Assembly: GCA_017983955.1 (NCBI GenBank) | Contig: JAGOAJ010000022.1 | Span: 1-53,898, forward strand | Origin: Burkholderiaceae bacterium | GTDB lineage: Bacteria > Pseudomonadota > Gammaproteobacteria > Burkholderiales > Burkholderiaceae_B | Length of the DNA stretch: 53,898 bases | Direction: 5' to 3' | Shown: positions 9,057 to 22,638 of the stretch, in pieces | Layout: the number at the start of each line of letters is the position of its first letter | Numbering within the stretch: position 1 is the first letter of the stretch | The notes under the pieces: model-generated | What the model saw: the letters and a program-made list of their open reading frames with translations, nothing else | Database searches by the model: none | Told to the model about the DNA's origin: nothing | Translations under genes and position numbers: made by a program

Positions 9057-9982
9057 CCGATCAACTTGAAAAATACCTGCTGTCTGACCACAGCACCCGC
9101 GTACAGGCAGTAAAAATTTCTTCTGCCTGGCAAGAAGGCTTAACGCATCAGGAATACCCCGAGTGCGTACAGCGCCTGCTGGGCGAACTGGTGGCCGCCG
9201 CTGTGCTATTGACTGGCAACCTGAAGTTCCAGGGCTCGCTGGTACTGCAATTGCAGGGTGATGGCCCCGTGGCCTTGATGGTAGTGGAATGCACAACCTC
9301 GTTGGCTATACGCGCTACCGCCACGCTACGTGAAGGCCATGCCATCCCTGCTGACGGCAACCTGCAAACTTTGCTGAACACCAATGGCCAGGGTCGCTTC
9401 ATCGTCGTGCTGGATCCAGACCGTGAAGCCGCTGGCCTGCAACCTTACCAAGGCGTAGTTGCCCTGGAAGGTGACAGCGTGGCTCAAGCTCTGGAAGACT
9501 ACATGCGCCAGTCCGAACAATTGGACACCCGCCTGTGGCTGGCTGCCGACGCCGACAACTGCGCTGGCTTGCTGTTACAACGCCTACCCGACGCCGGCGG
9601 CATCGCCAGCACATACGATGGGGAACGCAGCCCGGAAGATACTTGGGAACATGTTTGCCAACTGGCCAACACAGTGCAGTACGAAGAACTACTGACAACC
9701 ACCTCTGCCACCCTGGTACATCGACTGCTCTGGGAGGACAGCGTCATCGCCTTCCCTCCACAGCCTGTGATATGGCATTGCCCTTGCACCCGCGATCGGG
9801 TGGCCGGCATGCTACGCATGCTGGGTCAAGCCGAAGTCATGGACTTGCTGGACACTCAGGATCACATTGATATCGCCTGCAATTTCTGTGGCAAACCCTA
9901 CCAATTCGATAGCGTGGATTGCGCCGGGCTATTCATAGAAACCCCAGCTGCCGTGATTAGCGGTCAGGATTCGGTACACTAA
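9053..9982 (+). CDS. hslO: Redox-regulated chaperone Hsp33
   Basis: A 309-aa Hsp33, a cytoplasmic holdase chaperone switched on by oxidation. The four zinc-binding cysteines that form the redox switch are present: CPC at residues 243-245 and CNFC at 276-279. The N-terminal domain has the family pattern, with GELVAAAVLLTGNLKFQGSL and LQLQGDGPVALMVVEC. The start overlaps the RDD gene by 4 bp. Hsp33 is usually about 290-310 aa, so this copy is full length. Confidence 0.96.
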   Translation: MTDQLEKYLLSDHSTRVQAVKISSAWQEGLTHQEYPECVQRLLGELVAAAVLLTGNLKFQGSLVLQLQGDGPVALMVVECTTSLAIRATATLREGHAIPADGNLQTLLNTNGQGRFIVVLDPDREAAGLQPYQGVVALEGDSVAQALEDYMRQSEQLDTRLWLAADADNCAGLLLQRLPDAGGIASTYDGERSPEDTWEHVCQLANTVQYEELLTTTSATLVHRLLWEDSVIAFPPQPVIWHCPCTRDRVAGMLRMLGQAEVMDLLDTQDHIDIACNFCGKPYQFDSVDCAGLFIETPAAVISGQDSVH

Positions 9983-10074
9983 ACGCCAAGCCTGAATCAG
10001 ACAGGACTAAATTGCGCGTTTCTACGCATTAGCCACAATCGACGTACAGGGGACAGCTGGCCATACTAGCTGCC

Positions 10075-11064
10075 ATGCGCCCCTCTACTGTCCCTACCCC
10101 ATCCACGCAACGCGGCACCAGCCTTATCGAGTTTTCCATAGTGGCCGTGCCCTTGCTGCTGGTCGGACTAGGGGCGCTTGAGATAGCGCTATGGTTTTTT
10201 ACCAAACAAGCCGTTAGTTTGGCGCTACTACAGGCGGGTCGCGCCGCCATCGTCGACCATGCCAACCCCCGCACGATAGAGACCGCCTTCGAACAGGCCA
10301 TGCTGCCCCTGTATACATCTACAAAACGATCAAGCGCGCAACAACGCCTGCAGGCAGCGCTAGAACAGCGTCGGCAAGTAACCGGGGCCGCACCCTGGCA
10401 GATACAGCAGCTATCACCGACTTCAGCGGCTTTTCTGGATTTCAGGGATTCTAAGCTGCACGTAGCCGGTGCGACAGGGCTAGCCGTGATCAATAACAAC
10501 TACCTGGCTGAACAACATGAGCGACACCAACAACATGGTCGCCACTATGGACGCGGCAGCCTCTCAGGACTCAACATATTCCAGGCTAATACCCTGGTAT
10601 TGCGCCTACATTGGCTGCATCAACCTGTGGTGCCAGGCATCTCCGGTTTGCTAGGCCTGCTGGGCAACCCACAAGGCAGCTATAGCCAACGTGCCATGGC
10701 CCGGGGATATCTACCCCTAAGCCAGGACATTACGCTGGTCATGCAGTCCCATCCGGTGAATTGGCCGCCACTGGCCAACGGCAAGGTGATAGGCCAGGAA
10801 GTCACGCCCGGTGCCGCCAGCGACGCAGCCAGTCCACTATGCACTGGCATCTGGTGCATACATACGCCTATGGCTTTTGGGGTGCCTGCCACGCCAGGCT
10901 CTGACGGCGAGCTGGGCTCTGATCCACCCACGCCAACTATGCCCCCTGATGGCACGCAGCCCGGACCAGAACCTAGCCCCAGCGACATAGTCCCCGATGT
11001 GGACGCGCCAGCGCCTGACCCAGACGATATGGTCTGTGGTGTCAGTTTATGTTGTGTGGATTAG
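10075..11064 (+). CDS. TadE-like pseudopilin-type secreted protein
   Basis: A 329-aa protein whose N-terminus (TQRGTSLIEFSIVAVPLLLVG, then a glycine/alanine-rich helix to about residue 42) matches the TadE/TadG class of minor pseudopilins: a short basic leader, a conserved Glu five residues into the hydrophobic helix, then a periplasmic domain. The remainder matches nothing I know. The last 70 residues are rich in Pro, Asp and Gly with PPTPTMPPDG-like repeats and end in a cysteine-rich CGVSLCCVD. TadE genes normally sit among tad/flp genes; none is near. The 3' end overlaps the convergent ftsB by 4 bp. Confidence 0.7.
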   Translation: MRPSTVPTPSTQRGTSLIEFSIVAVPLLLVGLGALEIALWFFTKQAVSLALLQAGRAAIVDHANPRTIETAFEQAMLPLYTSTKRSSAQQRLQAALEQRRQVTGAAPWQIQQLSPTSAAFLDFRDSKLHVAGATGLAVINNNYLAEQHERHQQHGRHYGRGSLSGLNIFQANTLVLRLHWLHQPVVPGISGLLGLLGNPQGSYSQRAMARGYLPLSQDITLVMQSHPVNWPPLANGKVIGQEVTPGAASDAASPLCTGIWCIHTPMAFGVPATPGSDGELGSDPPTPTMPPDGTQPGPEPSPSDIVPDVDAPAPDPDDMVCGVSLCCVD

Positions 11065-11396
11065 TCGCCCTTTTTGGGTGGCGATATTGGCAAGACGGGA
11101 GCATTCAGATGCGGCACGGTATCTTGTGGCCTAAGTATCTGCACAAAGACCTCGTCGGTCTGTATCATGCCCAGCTCGCTACGGGCGCGTTCTTCTATGG
11201 CCTGTGTGCCTTGCTTCAGGTCGGAAACCTCGGCCTGCATGGCGTTATTACGCGCCAGCAAAGCCTCGTTGGTTTCCAGTTGCGCCGCCACTTTTTTCTG
11301 CAGTTCGTTGACTTCCAGCCATCCACCCTTCCCCCACCAAAGCGGGTACTGGGTAATCGCTGTCAATAGAAACAGTACAACAAATAGCAGGCGCAT
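11061..11396 (-). CDS. ftsB: Cell division protein FtsB
   Basis: A 111-aa bitopic inner-membrane protein, part of the FtsQBL divisome complex. From the ATG at 11396 it begins MRLLFVVLFLLTAITQYPLW, one transmembrane helix then WGKGGW, a hallmark of FtsB. Residues about 30-70 form a leucine-zipper coiled coil (LEVNELQKKVAAQLETNEAL). The frame is open to an ATG at 11408 (adds MMIK); 11396 aligns better with the known N-terminus. It is downstream of eno, a conserved pairing. Its stop overlaps the TadE-like gene on the other strand by 4 bp. Confidence 0.92.
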   Translation of the reverse strand: MRLLFVVLFLLTAITQYPLWWGKGGWLEVNELQKKVAAQLETNEALLARNNAMQAEVSDLKQGTQAIEERARSELGMIQTDEVFVQILRPQDTVPHLNAPVLPISPPKKGD

Positions 11397-11407
11397 TTTT
11401 ATCATCA

Positions 11408-11434
11408 TTAACCGCCTGCGGTACTGGCAGGCGG
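11408..11434 (-). terminator. Hairpin between eno and ftsB
   Basis: CCGCCTGC (11412-11419) and GCAGGCGG (11427-11434) form a perfect 8-bp GC-rich stem with a 7-nt loop, 13 bp after the eno stop and just upstream of the ftsB start. No T-run follows on the minus strand, so it may reduce read-through or stabilise the eno mRNA 3' end rather than terminate fully. Confidence 0.5.
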
Positions 11435-11446
11435 CTAAAGTACACC

Positions 11447-12760
<1,314 letters not shown>

Positions 12761-12860
12761 TTACGCTAAAAAACCCTGTCGCCAGCCTGAAAGCCTGCGC
12801 AACGGATACGATTGTACCCGTGCACAAGCCGAAACCAAATGGCCAGGCGCCAGGTATTGC

Positions 12861-16413
<3,553 letters not shown>

Positions 16414-16433
16414 GATGTTCCCTAACTATATAT

Positions 16434-16492
16434 AAAAAGCCCTGACAGTCCGGACAACCCAGAATAACTGATGCTGTCCGGCCTGTCAGGGC
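16434..16492 (-). terminator. Strong rho-independent terminator after scoB
   Basis: GCCCTGACAG (16439-16448) pairs with CTGTCAGGGC (16483-16492), and after one mismatch CCGGACA (16450-16456) pairs with TGTCCGG (16475-16481). That is a 17-bp stem with an 18-nt loop, followed on the minus strand by TTTTT and TATATA. It ends the scoA-scoB transcript and overlaps the promoter region of the aminopeptidase gene. Confidence 0.92.
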
Positions 16493-16517
16493 CTGATTAC
16501 CTACATGTGTCAAACCG

Positions 16518-17171
16518 TCAGACTAGTGCTGATACGTCTAGCTTGGCCGCTGTTTTCGATACGATTTCCTCGACGGTGACATCGGGTGCCAGCTCAATCA
16601 GTTTCAGACCGTTATCGGTGACTTCCATCACGCCCAGGTCGGTAACTATCAAGCCAACCACGCCCATGCCGGTCAGGGGCAAGGTGCATTCGGGCAGGAT
16701 TTTCATGTCTTCGGTGCCGTCTTTTTTGCGTGCCACGTGGTCCATCAAGACCACTACACGGCCTACGCCAGCGACCAGGTCCATGGCGCCGCCCATGCCC
16801 TTGACCATTTTCCCAGGGATCATCCAGTTGGCCAGATCACCTTTTTCGGATACCTGCATGGCGCCCAATATAGCCAAGTTGATTTTGCCGCCACGTATCA
16901 TGGCGAAAGAATCAGCCGACGAAAAAATAGACGAACCCGGCAAGGTGGTAATGGTTTGCTTACCTGCGTTAATCAGGTCAGCATCGATCTCGGCTTCTTC
17001 CGGGAAAGGGCCTATGCCCAACAAGCCATTTTCAGACTGTAGCCAGACCTCGATACCCTTGGGCACGTGGTTGGCCACCAAGGTAGGCATGCCTATACCT
17101 AGATTGACATAAAAACCGTCTTGCAATTCCAAGGCAGCGCGTGCTGCCATCTGATCACGATTCCAGGCCAT
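16518..17171 (-). CDS. scoB: 3-oxoacid CoA-transferase subunit B
   Basis: A 217-aa beta subunit of a succinyl-CoA:3-oxoacid CoA-transferase. It moves CoA from succinyl-CoA to acetoacetate in ketone-body and branched-chain amino acid catabolism. The catalytic glutamate is Glu47 in [13 protein letters not shown]. The start [17 protein letters not shown] and the segment [20 protein letters not shown] are typical of the family. It follows scoA by 4 bp, so the two are co-translated. The substrate could be a related 3-oxoacid such as 3-oxoadipate; no aromatic-degradation genes are near to decide. Confidence 0.93.
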   Translation of the reverse strand: MAWNRDQMAARAALELQDGFYVNLGIGMPTLVANHVPKGIEVWLQSENGLLGIGPFPEEAEIDADLINAGKQTITTLPGSSIFSSADSFAMIRGGKINLAILGAMQVSEKGDLANWMIPGKMVKGMGGAMDLVAGVGRVVVLMDHVARKKDGTEDMKILPECTLPLTGMGVVGLIVTDLGVMEVTDNGLKLIELAPDVTVEEIVSKTAAKLDVSALV

Positions 17172-17175
17172 TTTC

Positions 17176-17883
17176 TTATGCTCCTTGCGCGTTGCGAACG
17201 GTGCGCTGCTCGATACGTTTTTCGGGGTTGGCGTTCAGTACGACACGATGCACATAGATGCCGGGTAGGTGTATTGCATCGGGATCAAACGCACCGGTCT
17301 CGACGATTTCCTCGACTTCAACGATGGTGATTTTTCCGGCCATGGCGACGTTAGGGTTGAAGTTGCGCGCCGTTTTGCGGAATATCAGGTTGCCGCTACG
17401 GTCAGCCTTCCAGGCTTTGACCAGGGACACATCCGACACCAATGAATGCTCCATCACATATTTATGGCCATCGAACTCACGGATTTCCTTACCTTCAGCG
17501 ACCAGGGTGCCTACCCCAGTGCGGGTAAAGAAAGCCGGTATGCCAGCCCCGCCTGCACGCAGCTTTTCGGCCAACGTACCTTGGGGGGTAAATTCCAATT
17601 CCAGTTCGCCCGCCAAAAACTGGCGTTCAAATTCTTTGTTTTCGCCCACGTAGGACGCTATCATTTTCTTGATTTGACGTGTAGCCAACAACTGCCCCAA
17701 GCCAAAACCATCTACCCCGGCATTATTGCTGATGCAGGTCAGATTTTGTACCCCGGTATCCCGTAAGGCTTCGATCAAAGCTTCGGGAATACCGCATAGC
17801 CCAAAACCGCCCACCGCAATGATCTGGCCGTCTGCCACAACATCCTTTAGCGCTTCTGAGGCGCTTGCATAGACTTTGTCCAT
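17176..17883 (-). CDS. scoA: 3-oxoacid CoA-transferase subunit A
   Basis: A 235-aa alpha subunit that pairs with scoB. The glycine-rich CoA-binding segment is [20 protein letters not shown] near residues 22-41. [22 protein letters not shown] and the C-terminal [11 protein letters not shown] are characteristic. The ribosome binding site AAGGAC lies just upstream of the ATG. A good sigma-70 promoter is seen close upstream. The neighbouring thioesterase and ETF:ubiquinone oxidoreductase also belong to fatty acid and amino acid catabolism, but there is a 58-bp gap to the thioesterase. Confidence 0.93.
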   Translation of the reverse strand: MDKVYASASEALKDVVADGQIIAVGGFGLCGIPEALIEALRDTGVQNLTCISNNAGVDGFGLGQLLATRQIKKMIASYVGENKEFERQFLAGELELEFTPQGTLAEKLRAGGAGIPAFFTRTGVGTLVAEGKEIREFDGHKYVMEHSLVSDVSLVKAWKADRSGNLIFRKTARNFNPNVAMAGKITIVEVEEIVETGAFDPDAIHLPGIYVHRVVLNANPEKRIEQRTVRNAQGA

Positions 17884-17897
17884 GAATCCCGTCCTTT

Positions 17898-17926
17898 TTA
17901 ATACAAAATTAACAAAACGATATCAA
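17898..17926 (-). promoter_or_regulatory. Sigma-70-like promoter for scoA-scoB
   Basis: On the minus strand TTGATA (17921-17926) and TATTAA (17898-17903) are exactly 17 bp apart in an AT-rich gap. The predicted start is about 8 nt before the ATG, so the leader would be very short and would barely include the AAGGAC ribosome binding site; the real start may be slightly different. Confidence 0.45.
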
Positions 17927-17941
17927 CAAAATAAAAACGAC

Positions 17942-18394
17942 TTACGACGCTGCCCCAGCTACAAAGCAGCGTGAAAACTTAGCAAGTTCTTCGGCCGTCC
18001 AAGGTGAGGACTGACCGCTGGCCGCATCGATTGCGACTATGACATTTTTACCCCGGGCATAAACTACGCCGGGCGACTCCTGGCATTCAAGTAGCGTCTC
18101 CAGTTCCATGCTGCTGCGCCCAACACGCAACAATACCAAACTGACCACCACGTTAGCAGGATACAACACCGGCCGAAGAAAATCGCATGACGCATGCGCC
18201 AAGACCACGTTGCGAGCAGACGGCAACACTATGCCTGCCTGCCCAAACAACTGTATGCGGGCCTCTTCGAAATACTGAGAATACACTGCATTATTGACAT
18301 GATTCAGCGCATCCAGATCGCCCCAGCGCACCGACATCGCGCACTGAAAAACATTGCCTACCAAGGGCTGGTCAACCACAACGCCTGCATGCAT
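17942..18394 (-). CDS. Acyl-CoA thioesterase, hot-dog fold (4HBT type)
   Basis: A 150-aa thioesterase of the 4-hydroxybenzoyl-CoA type. The conserved motif is RWGDLDALNHVNNAVYSQYF; Asp28 is the position of the catalytic Asp in the Pseudomonas enzyme. The Asn-His-Val-Asn-Asn stretch is typical of the YbgC/FadM-like branch, which hydrolyses medium- or long-chain acyl-CoA. No signal peptide is seen. It lies upstream of scoA-scoB on the same strand and divergent from ETF:ubiquinone oxidoreductase, which fits a role in acyl-CoA catabolism. The substrate is not known. Confidence 0.85.
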   Translation of the reverse strand: MHAGVVVDQPLVGNVFQCAMSVRWGDLDALNHVNNAVYSQYFEEARIQLFGQAGIVLPSARNVVLAHASCDFLRPVLYPANVVVSLVLLRVGRSSMELETLLECQESPGVVYARGKNVIVAIDAASGQSSPWTAEELAKFSRCFVAGAAS

Positions 18395-18530
18395 GCCAAA
18401 TCACCTATCAGGGTTTATATTAAACGGCCAGTATAACGGGAACATACTATGCTGTACTGCAATACAATCAGGGATAAGATGTGCGGCCTGCGCGGCCCCT
18501 TTACCCGATTATGTTACACGGAGATCATGA

Positions 18531-20177
18531 ATGACTGAACGCGAATCCATGGACTACGACGTTGTCGTCGTTGGTGCTGGCCCGGCCGGACTAGCCACTG
18601 CCATACGCTTAAAACAGCTTGCGGCACAAAACAATCAAGAAATCAGCGTCTGTGTCCTAGAGAAAGGCTCTGCCGTCGGTGCGCATATTCTGTCTGGCGC
18701 GGTCATGGACCCACAAGCCCTGACCGAACTAATACCCGACTGGAAAGAAAAAGGCGCTCCTTTGGATACCGCCGTCACTGAAGACAAATTTCTGTTCCTG
18801 ACGGAAAAGGGCGCACGCGCCACACCCAACTGGCTACTGCCCGACACCTTCAAGAACCATGGCAACTACATAGTACGTCTGGGCGATGTCACTCGCTGGA
18901 TGGGCGAACAAGCCGAAGCCCTGGAAGTCGATATATTCCCAGGCTTTGCCGCTACCGAAATCCTGTATACCGACAGTGGCGCCGTAAAAGGCGTAGCCAC
19001 CGGCGATATGGGCGTGGCCCGCGACGGCACCCACACGGCTGATTACCAGCCTGGCATGGAGCTGCACGCCCGCTACACCGTGTTTGCCGAAGGTTCGCGC
19101 GGCCAGCTGGGCCGCCAGCTCATAGAGCGCTACAAACTGGACGAAGGCCGTAACGCCCAAAGCTATGCCATAGGCATCAAAGAACTTTGGGAAGTGACCC
19201 CCGAACAATCTCGCCCTGGCCTGGTCATGCACACGGCTGGCTGGCCACTGGATTCCGACACCTACGGCGGATCTTTTCTATACCACCTGGATAACAACCT
19301 GGTGGCTGTGGGTCTGGTGGTGGGCCTGGACTACGCCAACCCCTGGCTGTCGCCCTTCGATGAGTTCCAGCGCTATAAAACCCACCCCGCGCTACGCACT
19401 ATTTTTGAAGGCGGCAAGCGCATAGCCTATGGCGCGCGTTCATTAACGGCTGGCGGCCTGCTGGCCCTGCCCAAACTGTGCTTCCCTGGTGGTGTCATGG
19501 TGGGCTGCGAGGCTGGAACGCTAAACGCCGCCCGTATCAAGGGTAGTCACTCAGCCATTAAAACTGGTGCAATGGCTGCCGAAGCGGCATTTAAAGCCAT
19601 AGTCGCCGACCGCGGCCACGACGAACTGCTGGACTACCCTGCTGCCTTTGAGCAGTCCTGGTTGCACACGGAACTAAACAAGGCGCGCAACTTCAAACAG
19701 TGGTTCAAGAAAGGCCGCACCATGGGCACGCTAATGACGGGCGTAGAACAATGGCTGCTAAAAGGCAAAATGCCCTGGTCGCTACGCAACACCAAGCCCG
19801 ACCACGCTTGTTTGCAGCCTGCTGCCGAATGCGCTCGCATTGACTACCCCAAGCCCGATGGCAAGCTGACCTTCGACCGCCTAAGTTCGGTATTTATTTC
19901 AAATACCAACCATGCCGAAGACGAGCCCATACACCTGACGCTAAAGGATGCATCCATTCCAGTATCCGTGAACCTGGCCACCTACGGCGGCCCGGAAGCA
20001 CGCTACTGTCCTGCTGGCGTGTACGAGTTCATCAAGACAGACACGGGCGAAGACCGCTTGCAAATCAATGCGCAAAACTGCGTACATTGCAAAACCTGTG
20101 ATATCAAGGACCCCACGCAAAACATCGTGTGGGTGGCCCCTCAAGGTGGTGAGGGCCCGGTCTACAACGGCATGTAA
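18531..20177 (+). CDS. Electron transfer flavoprotein-ubiquinone oxidoreductase
   Basis: A 548-aa membrane-associated flavoprotein that passes electrons from acyl-CoA dehydrogenases, through ETF, to the ubiquinone pool. The N-terminal FAD-binding motif is VVVGAGPAGLATAIRL (residues 12-27). The C-terminal [4Fe-4S] ligands are Cys493 (RYCPAGVYEF) and Cys517, Cys520 and Cys523 in CVHCKTCDIKDP. Length is normal for the family. A CGGAGA ribosome binding site precedes the ATG at 18531; an internal ATG at residue 7 is less likely. It stands alone on the plus strand; the ETF subunit genes are not in the window. Confidence 0.96.
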   Translation: MTERESMDYDVVVVGAGPAGLATAIRLKQLAAQNNQEISVCVLEKGSAVGAHILSGAVMDPQALTELIPDWKEKGAPLDTAVTEDKFLFLTEKGARATPNWLLPDTFKNHGNYIVRLGDVTRWMGEQAEALEVDIFPGFAATEILYTDSGAVKGVATGDMGVARDGTHTADYQPGMELHARYTVFAEGSRGQLGRQLIERYKLDEGRNAQSYAIGIKELWEVTPEQSRPGLVMHTAGWPLDSDTYGGSFLYHLDNNLVAVGLVVGLDYANPWLSPFDEFQRYKTHPALRTIFEGGKRIAYGARSLTAGGLLALPKLCFPGGVMVGCEAGTLNAARIKGSHSAIKTGAMAAEAAFKAIVADRGHDELLDYPAAFEQSWLHTELNKARNFKQWFKKGRTMGTLMTGVEQWLLKGKMPWSLRNTKPDHACLQPAAECARIDYPKPDGKLTFDRLSSVFISNTNHAEDEPIHLTLKDASIPVSVNLATYGGPEARYCPAGVYEFIKTDTGEDRLQINAQNCVHCKTCDIKDPTQNIVWVAPQGGEGPVYNGM

Positions 20178-20186
20178 TTTCCAGGC

Positions 20187-20245
20187 CAGATCACGCGTGC
20201 GCTTCGTCTTCGCGTTCATGCGTGATCTGACATCGAATGATGTCA
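20187..20245. terminator. Two overlapping hairpins in a convergent gap
   Basis: CAGATCACGCGTG (20187-20199) pairs with CATGCGTGATCTG (20217-20229), 13 bp with one G-U pair and a 17-nt loop. TGACATC (20228-20234) then pairs with GATGTCA (20239-20245). Neither is followed by a T-run. They lie between the convergent ETF:ubiquinone oxidoreductase and EamA transporter genes and probably end or stabilise both transcripts. Confidence 0.55.
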
Positions 20246-20273
20246 GAGGCATGCCGTCCCAAAGCCTGGGCTG

Positions 20274-21155
20274 CTATGCCGTGCGTTTTGGGGGGCGGTT
20301 AACCACTACCAGTCCTAGCATGATCAAAGCAACGCCCACTAGCTCCACTCCAGTGGGTTGCTCGGACAGTATCAGCCAGGCCAGAATAACAGTCACCACG
20401 GGCACACCCAAAGCCGACATACCAGCTACAGTCGCGCTAACCCGCTGCACCACTGACAACCACAGCCACCAACCGCCAGCCGAAGCAAGCACCGCCATAT
20501 AGATAATCCCCCAAATCAGTTCAGGTTCCCAAATGATGGCGGGCTGAGCGATAAAGACAGTAAAAGGCCATACCAGAACAGCGCCCAGCAGCATTTGCCA
20601 GGTCGTTAAATTCAGCACGTCGGGCGAATGGCGTTGCATCATGATTTTCGATATCACCGTACCCAAGCCCCAGCAGGCACCGCCTGCGATCGCCAGGATG
20701 GAACTAGTCAGCGTGCCTAGACCTTGCCAAGGGGCAATTACCGCGAACAAACCCAGACCAGCCAACACAAAGGCCACTACGTGGCGAAATTTAGGGCGTT
20801 CATTCAACAATAGCCAGGCAAACAGCACCACCCAAAACGGCATGGTGTAAGCCAGCATGACGACATGGCCAGCACCGCCCGACATCAGTGCCAACTGCAC
20901 CAAGCACTGAAAGGCCGCCGTCTGAAATACGGCAATACCCAGCGTCAGCTTCCAAGGCGGAAAGCGCAAAGACCGGCGTGTTACCAGTAATAGGACAAAC
21001 AACACTGCAAAGGCCAGAGCGTAACGTATCATGACCAGATCAAAAGGCCCTATAAAGGTCGTCATGAACTTCATTACTATCCAACTAACGCTCCAGAAAG
21101 CAATAGTTAGACCCATCAGCAGCAATGCACCGCGATCAGACGATTCCGATGTCAC
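20274..21155 (-). CDS. EamA/DMT-family transporter
   Basis: A 293-aa drug/metabolite-transporter-type permease with ten predicted transmembrane helices in two EamA repeats (about residues 10-140 and 150-285). The first repeat ends with FVLAGLGLFAV and the second with LVGVALIMLGLVVVN, the usual repeat ends. The family exports amino acids, metabolites or drugs; the substrate cannot be told from sequence. Its start overlaps the stop of the upstream MFS gene by 4 bp, so the two transporters are translationally coupled. Confidence 0.87.
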   Translation of the reverse strand: MTSESSDRGALLLMGLTIAFWSVSWIVMKFMTTFIGPFDLVMIRYALAFAVLFVLLLVTRRSLRFPPWKLTLGIAVFQTAAFQCLVQLALMSGGAGHVVMLAYTMPFWVVLFAWLLLNERPKFRHVVAFVLAGLGLFAVIAPWQGLGTLTSSILAIAGGACWGLGTVISKIMMQRHSPDVLNLTTWQMLLGAVLVWPFTVFIAQPAIIWEPELIWGIIYMAVLASAGGWWLWLSVVQRVSATVAGMSALGVPVVTVILAWLILSEQPTGVELVGVALIMLGLVVVNRPPKRTA

Positions 21156-22501
21156 GTTAATAAGCTCCGCACCCGCAAGCCGCGGGCAAAATTCAAACGG
21201 GTCAGGACCAATAAACCCGCGACAAAAAACAATCCAGTAAACAGTAACGCCAAACGGTGATTACCATCGGTCACCCAGGTGACCAGTCCGTAACTTAACG
21301 GCCCAACTACGGCAGCCAGCTGTGTGGCAAATGTCCATAATGAATAAAACTCGGCCAAACGACGCGGCGGCGCCAACGCCCCCACCATGGCGCGACCAGC
21401 ACTTTGGCTACTGCCCATACATAAGCCGGCCACAGTAGCAGCCAGCCAAAACACCCAATGTTGTACGGCAAAAAATGCCAATAGCACCATAATCATCCAG
21501 CCGACCAGCGTGGTCGACAAGGCCAGCTTATGCCCTACTTTGTCCTGTATGTAGCCAAACAGAAATGCCCCCAGCGCGGCGGCAATATTGACGGTAAACA
21601 CCAACATCATGGTCTGGGCCATATCAAAGCCCATGGCTTGCGTGGCATAAACAGCCGACAGGGTAATCACCACCGAAATACCCGCGTGGTAACAGGCGCC
21701 GCATAATAACAGCAAGCGAAAATCAGGGAAGTGGCGGCTGGTTTCCTGCCAGGCAGCCGATAGCCTGCTAAATACCCCTACCGTCGGTGTATGGGTGGCT
21801 ACGCTACGTTCACGCAGGAATAGAAATGATGGCACCGCAGCGCAGGCGAAAATCACTGCCGTCAGCACCATCACATAGGGCACGTATTCACTGGCTGATT
21901 GACCTTGAGCCGTAGCCCATGACACCCAACCCAGCGACAGCCCCAGGGTTAACATGCCGCCAAAATACCCGAAGCTCCAGCCCCAGCCCGATACCCTGCC
22001 CAAGGCATCTGGCCTAGCCATTTCCGGCAAGAACGCGGCTATTATGGACTCGCCTACGCAATAGCAATAGTTGGACAAGGCCAGCACCACCAAGGCCCAG
22101 GCGACCTTGCCAGGGCCAGCAAACGCCAGCAGCAGCGTAGTCACTACACAGCCCACCGTACTAAGAAACAGCAAGCGTCGCTTATTGGCCCTGGCATCGG
22201 CACGTGCCCCAAGGCTTGGCATAGTCAGCATGACAGCCAGATAAGAGAATGACAGTGCGGCGGTAAATGCCAGTGTGCCCCAGGACTCGCCTGCTGCAAC
22301 CACACCCACAAAGTAGGCGCTAAATACAGTAGTCAGTACAACGGTTGTGTAACCGGAATTAGCAAAATCATACATCGCCCATGACCAGACTTCACGCTTG
22401 GTGACCCCTGGGTTCAGCGTTTGTGACAGTGCGGGTTTTGGGTCAACAGCAAGGGATGGCGCGTCTGGTGCGCGCTGGGTATCAGGCATCATGTGCTTCA
22501 T
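21152..22501 (-). CDS. MFS transporter, UMF1/Atg22-like
   Basis: A 449-aa membrane protein with about twelve transmembrane helices. The opening VWSWAMYDFANSGYTTVVLTTVFSAYF is the hallmark of the UMF1 (Atg22-like) branch of the major facilitator superfamily; yeast Atg22 exports amino acids from the vacuole. FGYIQDKVGHKLAL between helices 8 and 9 resembles the MFS loop motif. About 35 hydrophilic residues precede helix 1. It overlaps the EamA gene by 4 bp. The substrate is unknown; amino acid export is possible by family analogy. Divergent from the NlpC/P60 gene. Confidence 0.85.
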   Translation of the reverse strand: MKHMMPDTQRAPDAPSLAVDPKPALSQTLNPGVTKREVWSWAMYDFANSGYTTVVLTTVFSAYFVGVVAAGESWGTLAFTAALSFSYLAVMLTMPSLGARADARANKRRLLFLSTVGCVVTTLLLAFAGPGKVAWALVVLALSNYCYCVGESIIAAFLPEMARPDALGRVSGWGWSFGYFGGMLTLGLSLGWVSWATAQGQSASEYVPYVMVLTAVIFACAAVPSFLFLRERSVATHTPTVGVFSRLSAAWQETSRHFPDFRLLLLCGACYHAGISVVITLSAVYATQAMGFDMAQTMMLVFTVNIAAALGAFLFGYIQDKVGHKLALSTTLVGWMIMVLLAFFAVQHWVFWLAATVAGLCMGSSQSAGRAMVGALAPPRRLAEFYSLWTFATQLAAVVGPLSYGLVTWVTDGNHRLALLFTGLFFVAGLLVLTRLNFARGLRVRSLLT

Positions 22502-22638
22502 TTACATAGGCTGGGGGAGAATAAAGAAGGCATGGACCTTTACCTTCTGGTGACTATCCGTTAAACTTTCTAGCTTATTCTAGTTCACCAAGCGTAGAGC
22601 CGTGTATTTTTGTTGTGCGCTTCCCGATACCAAAAGAC

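Noticed and set aside
20187-20245. Tandem palindromes as a mobile-element end or attachment site
   Set aside because: No transposase, integrase or target duplication nearby; the position between convergent genes fits transcript ends.
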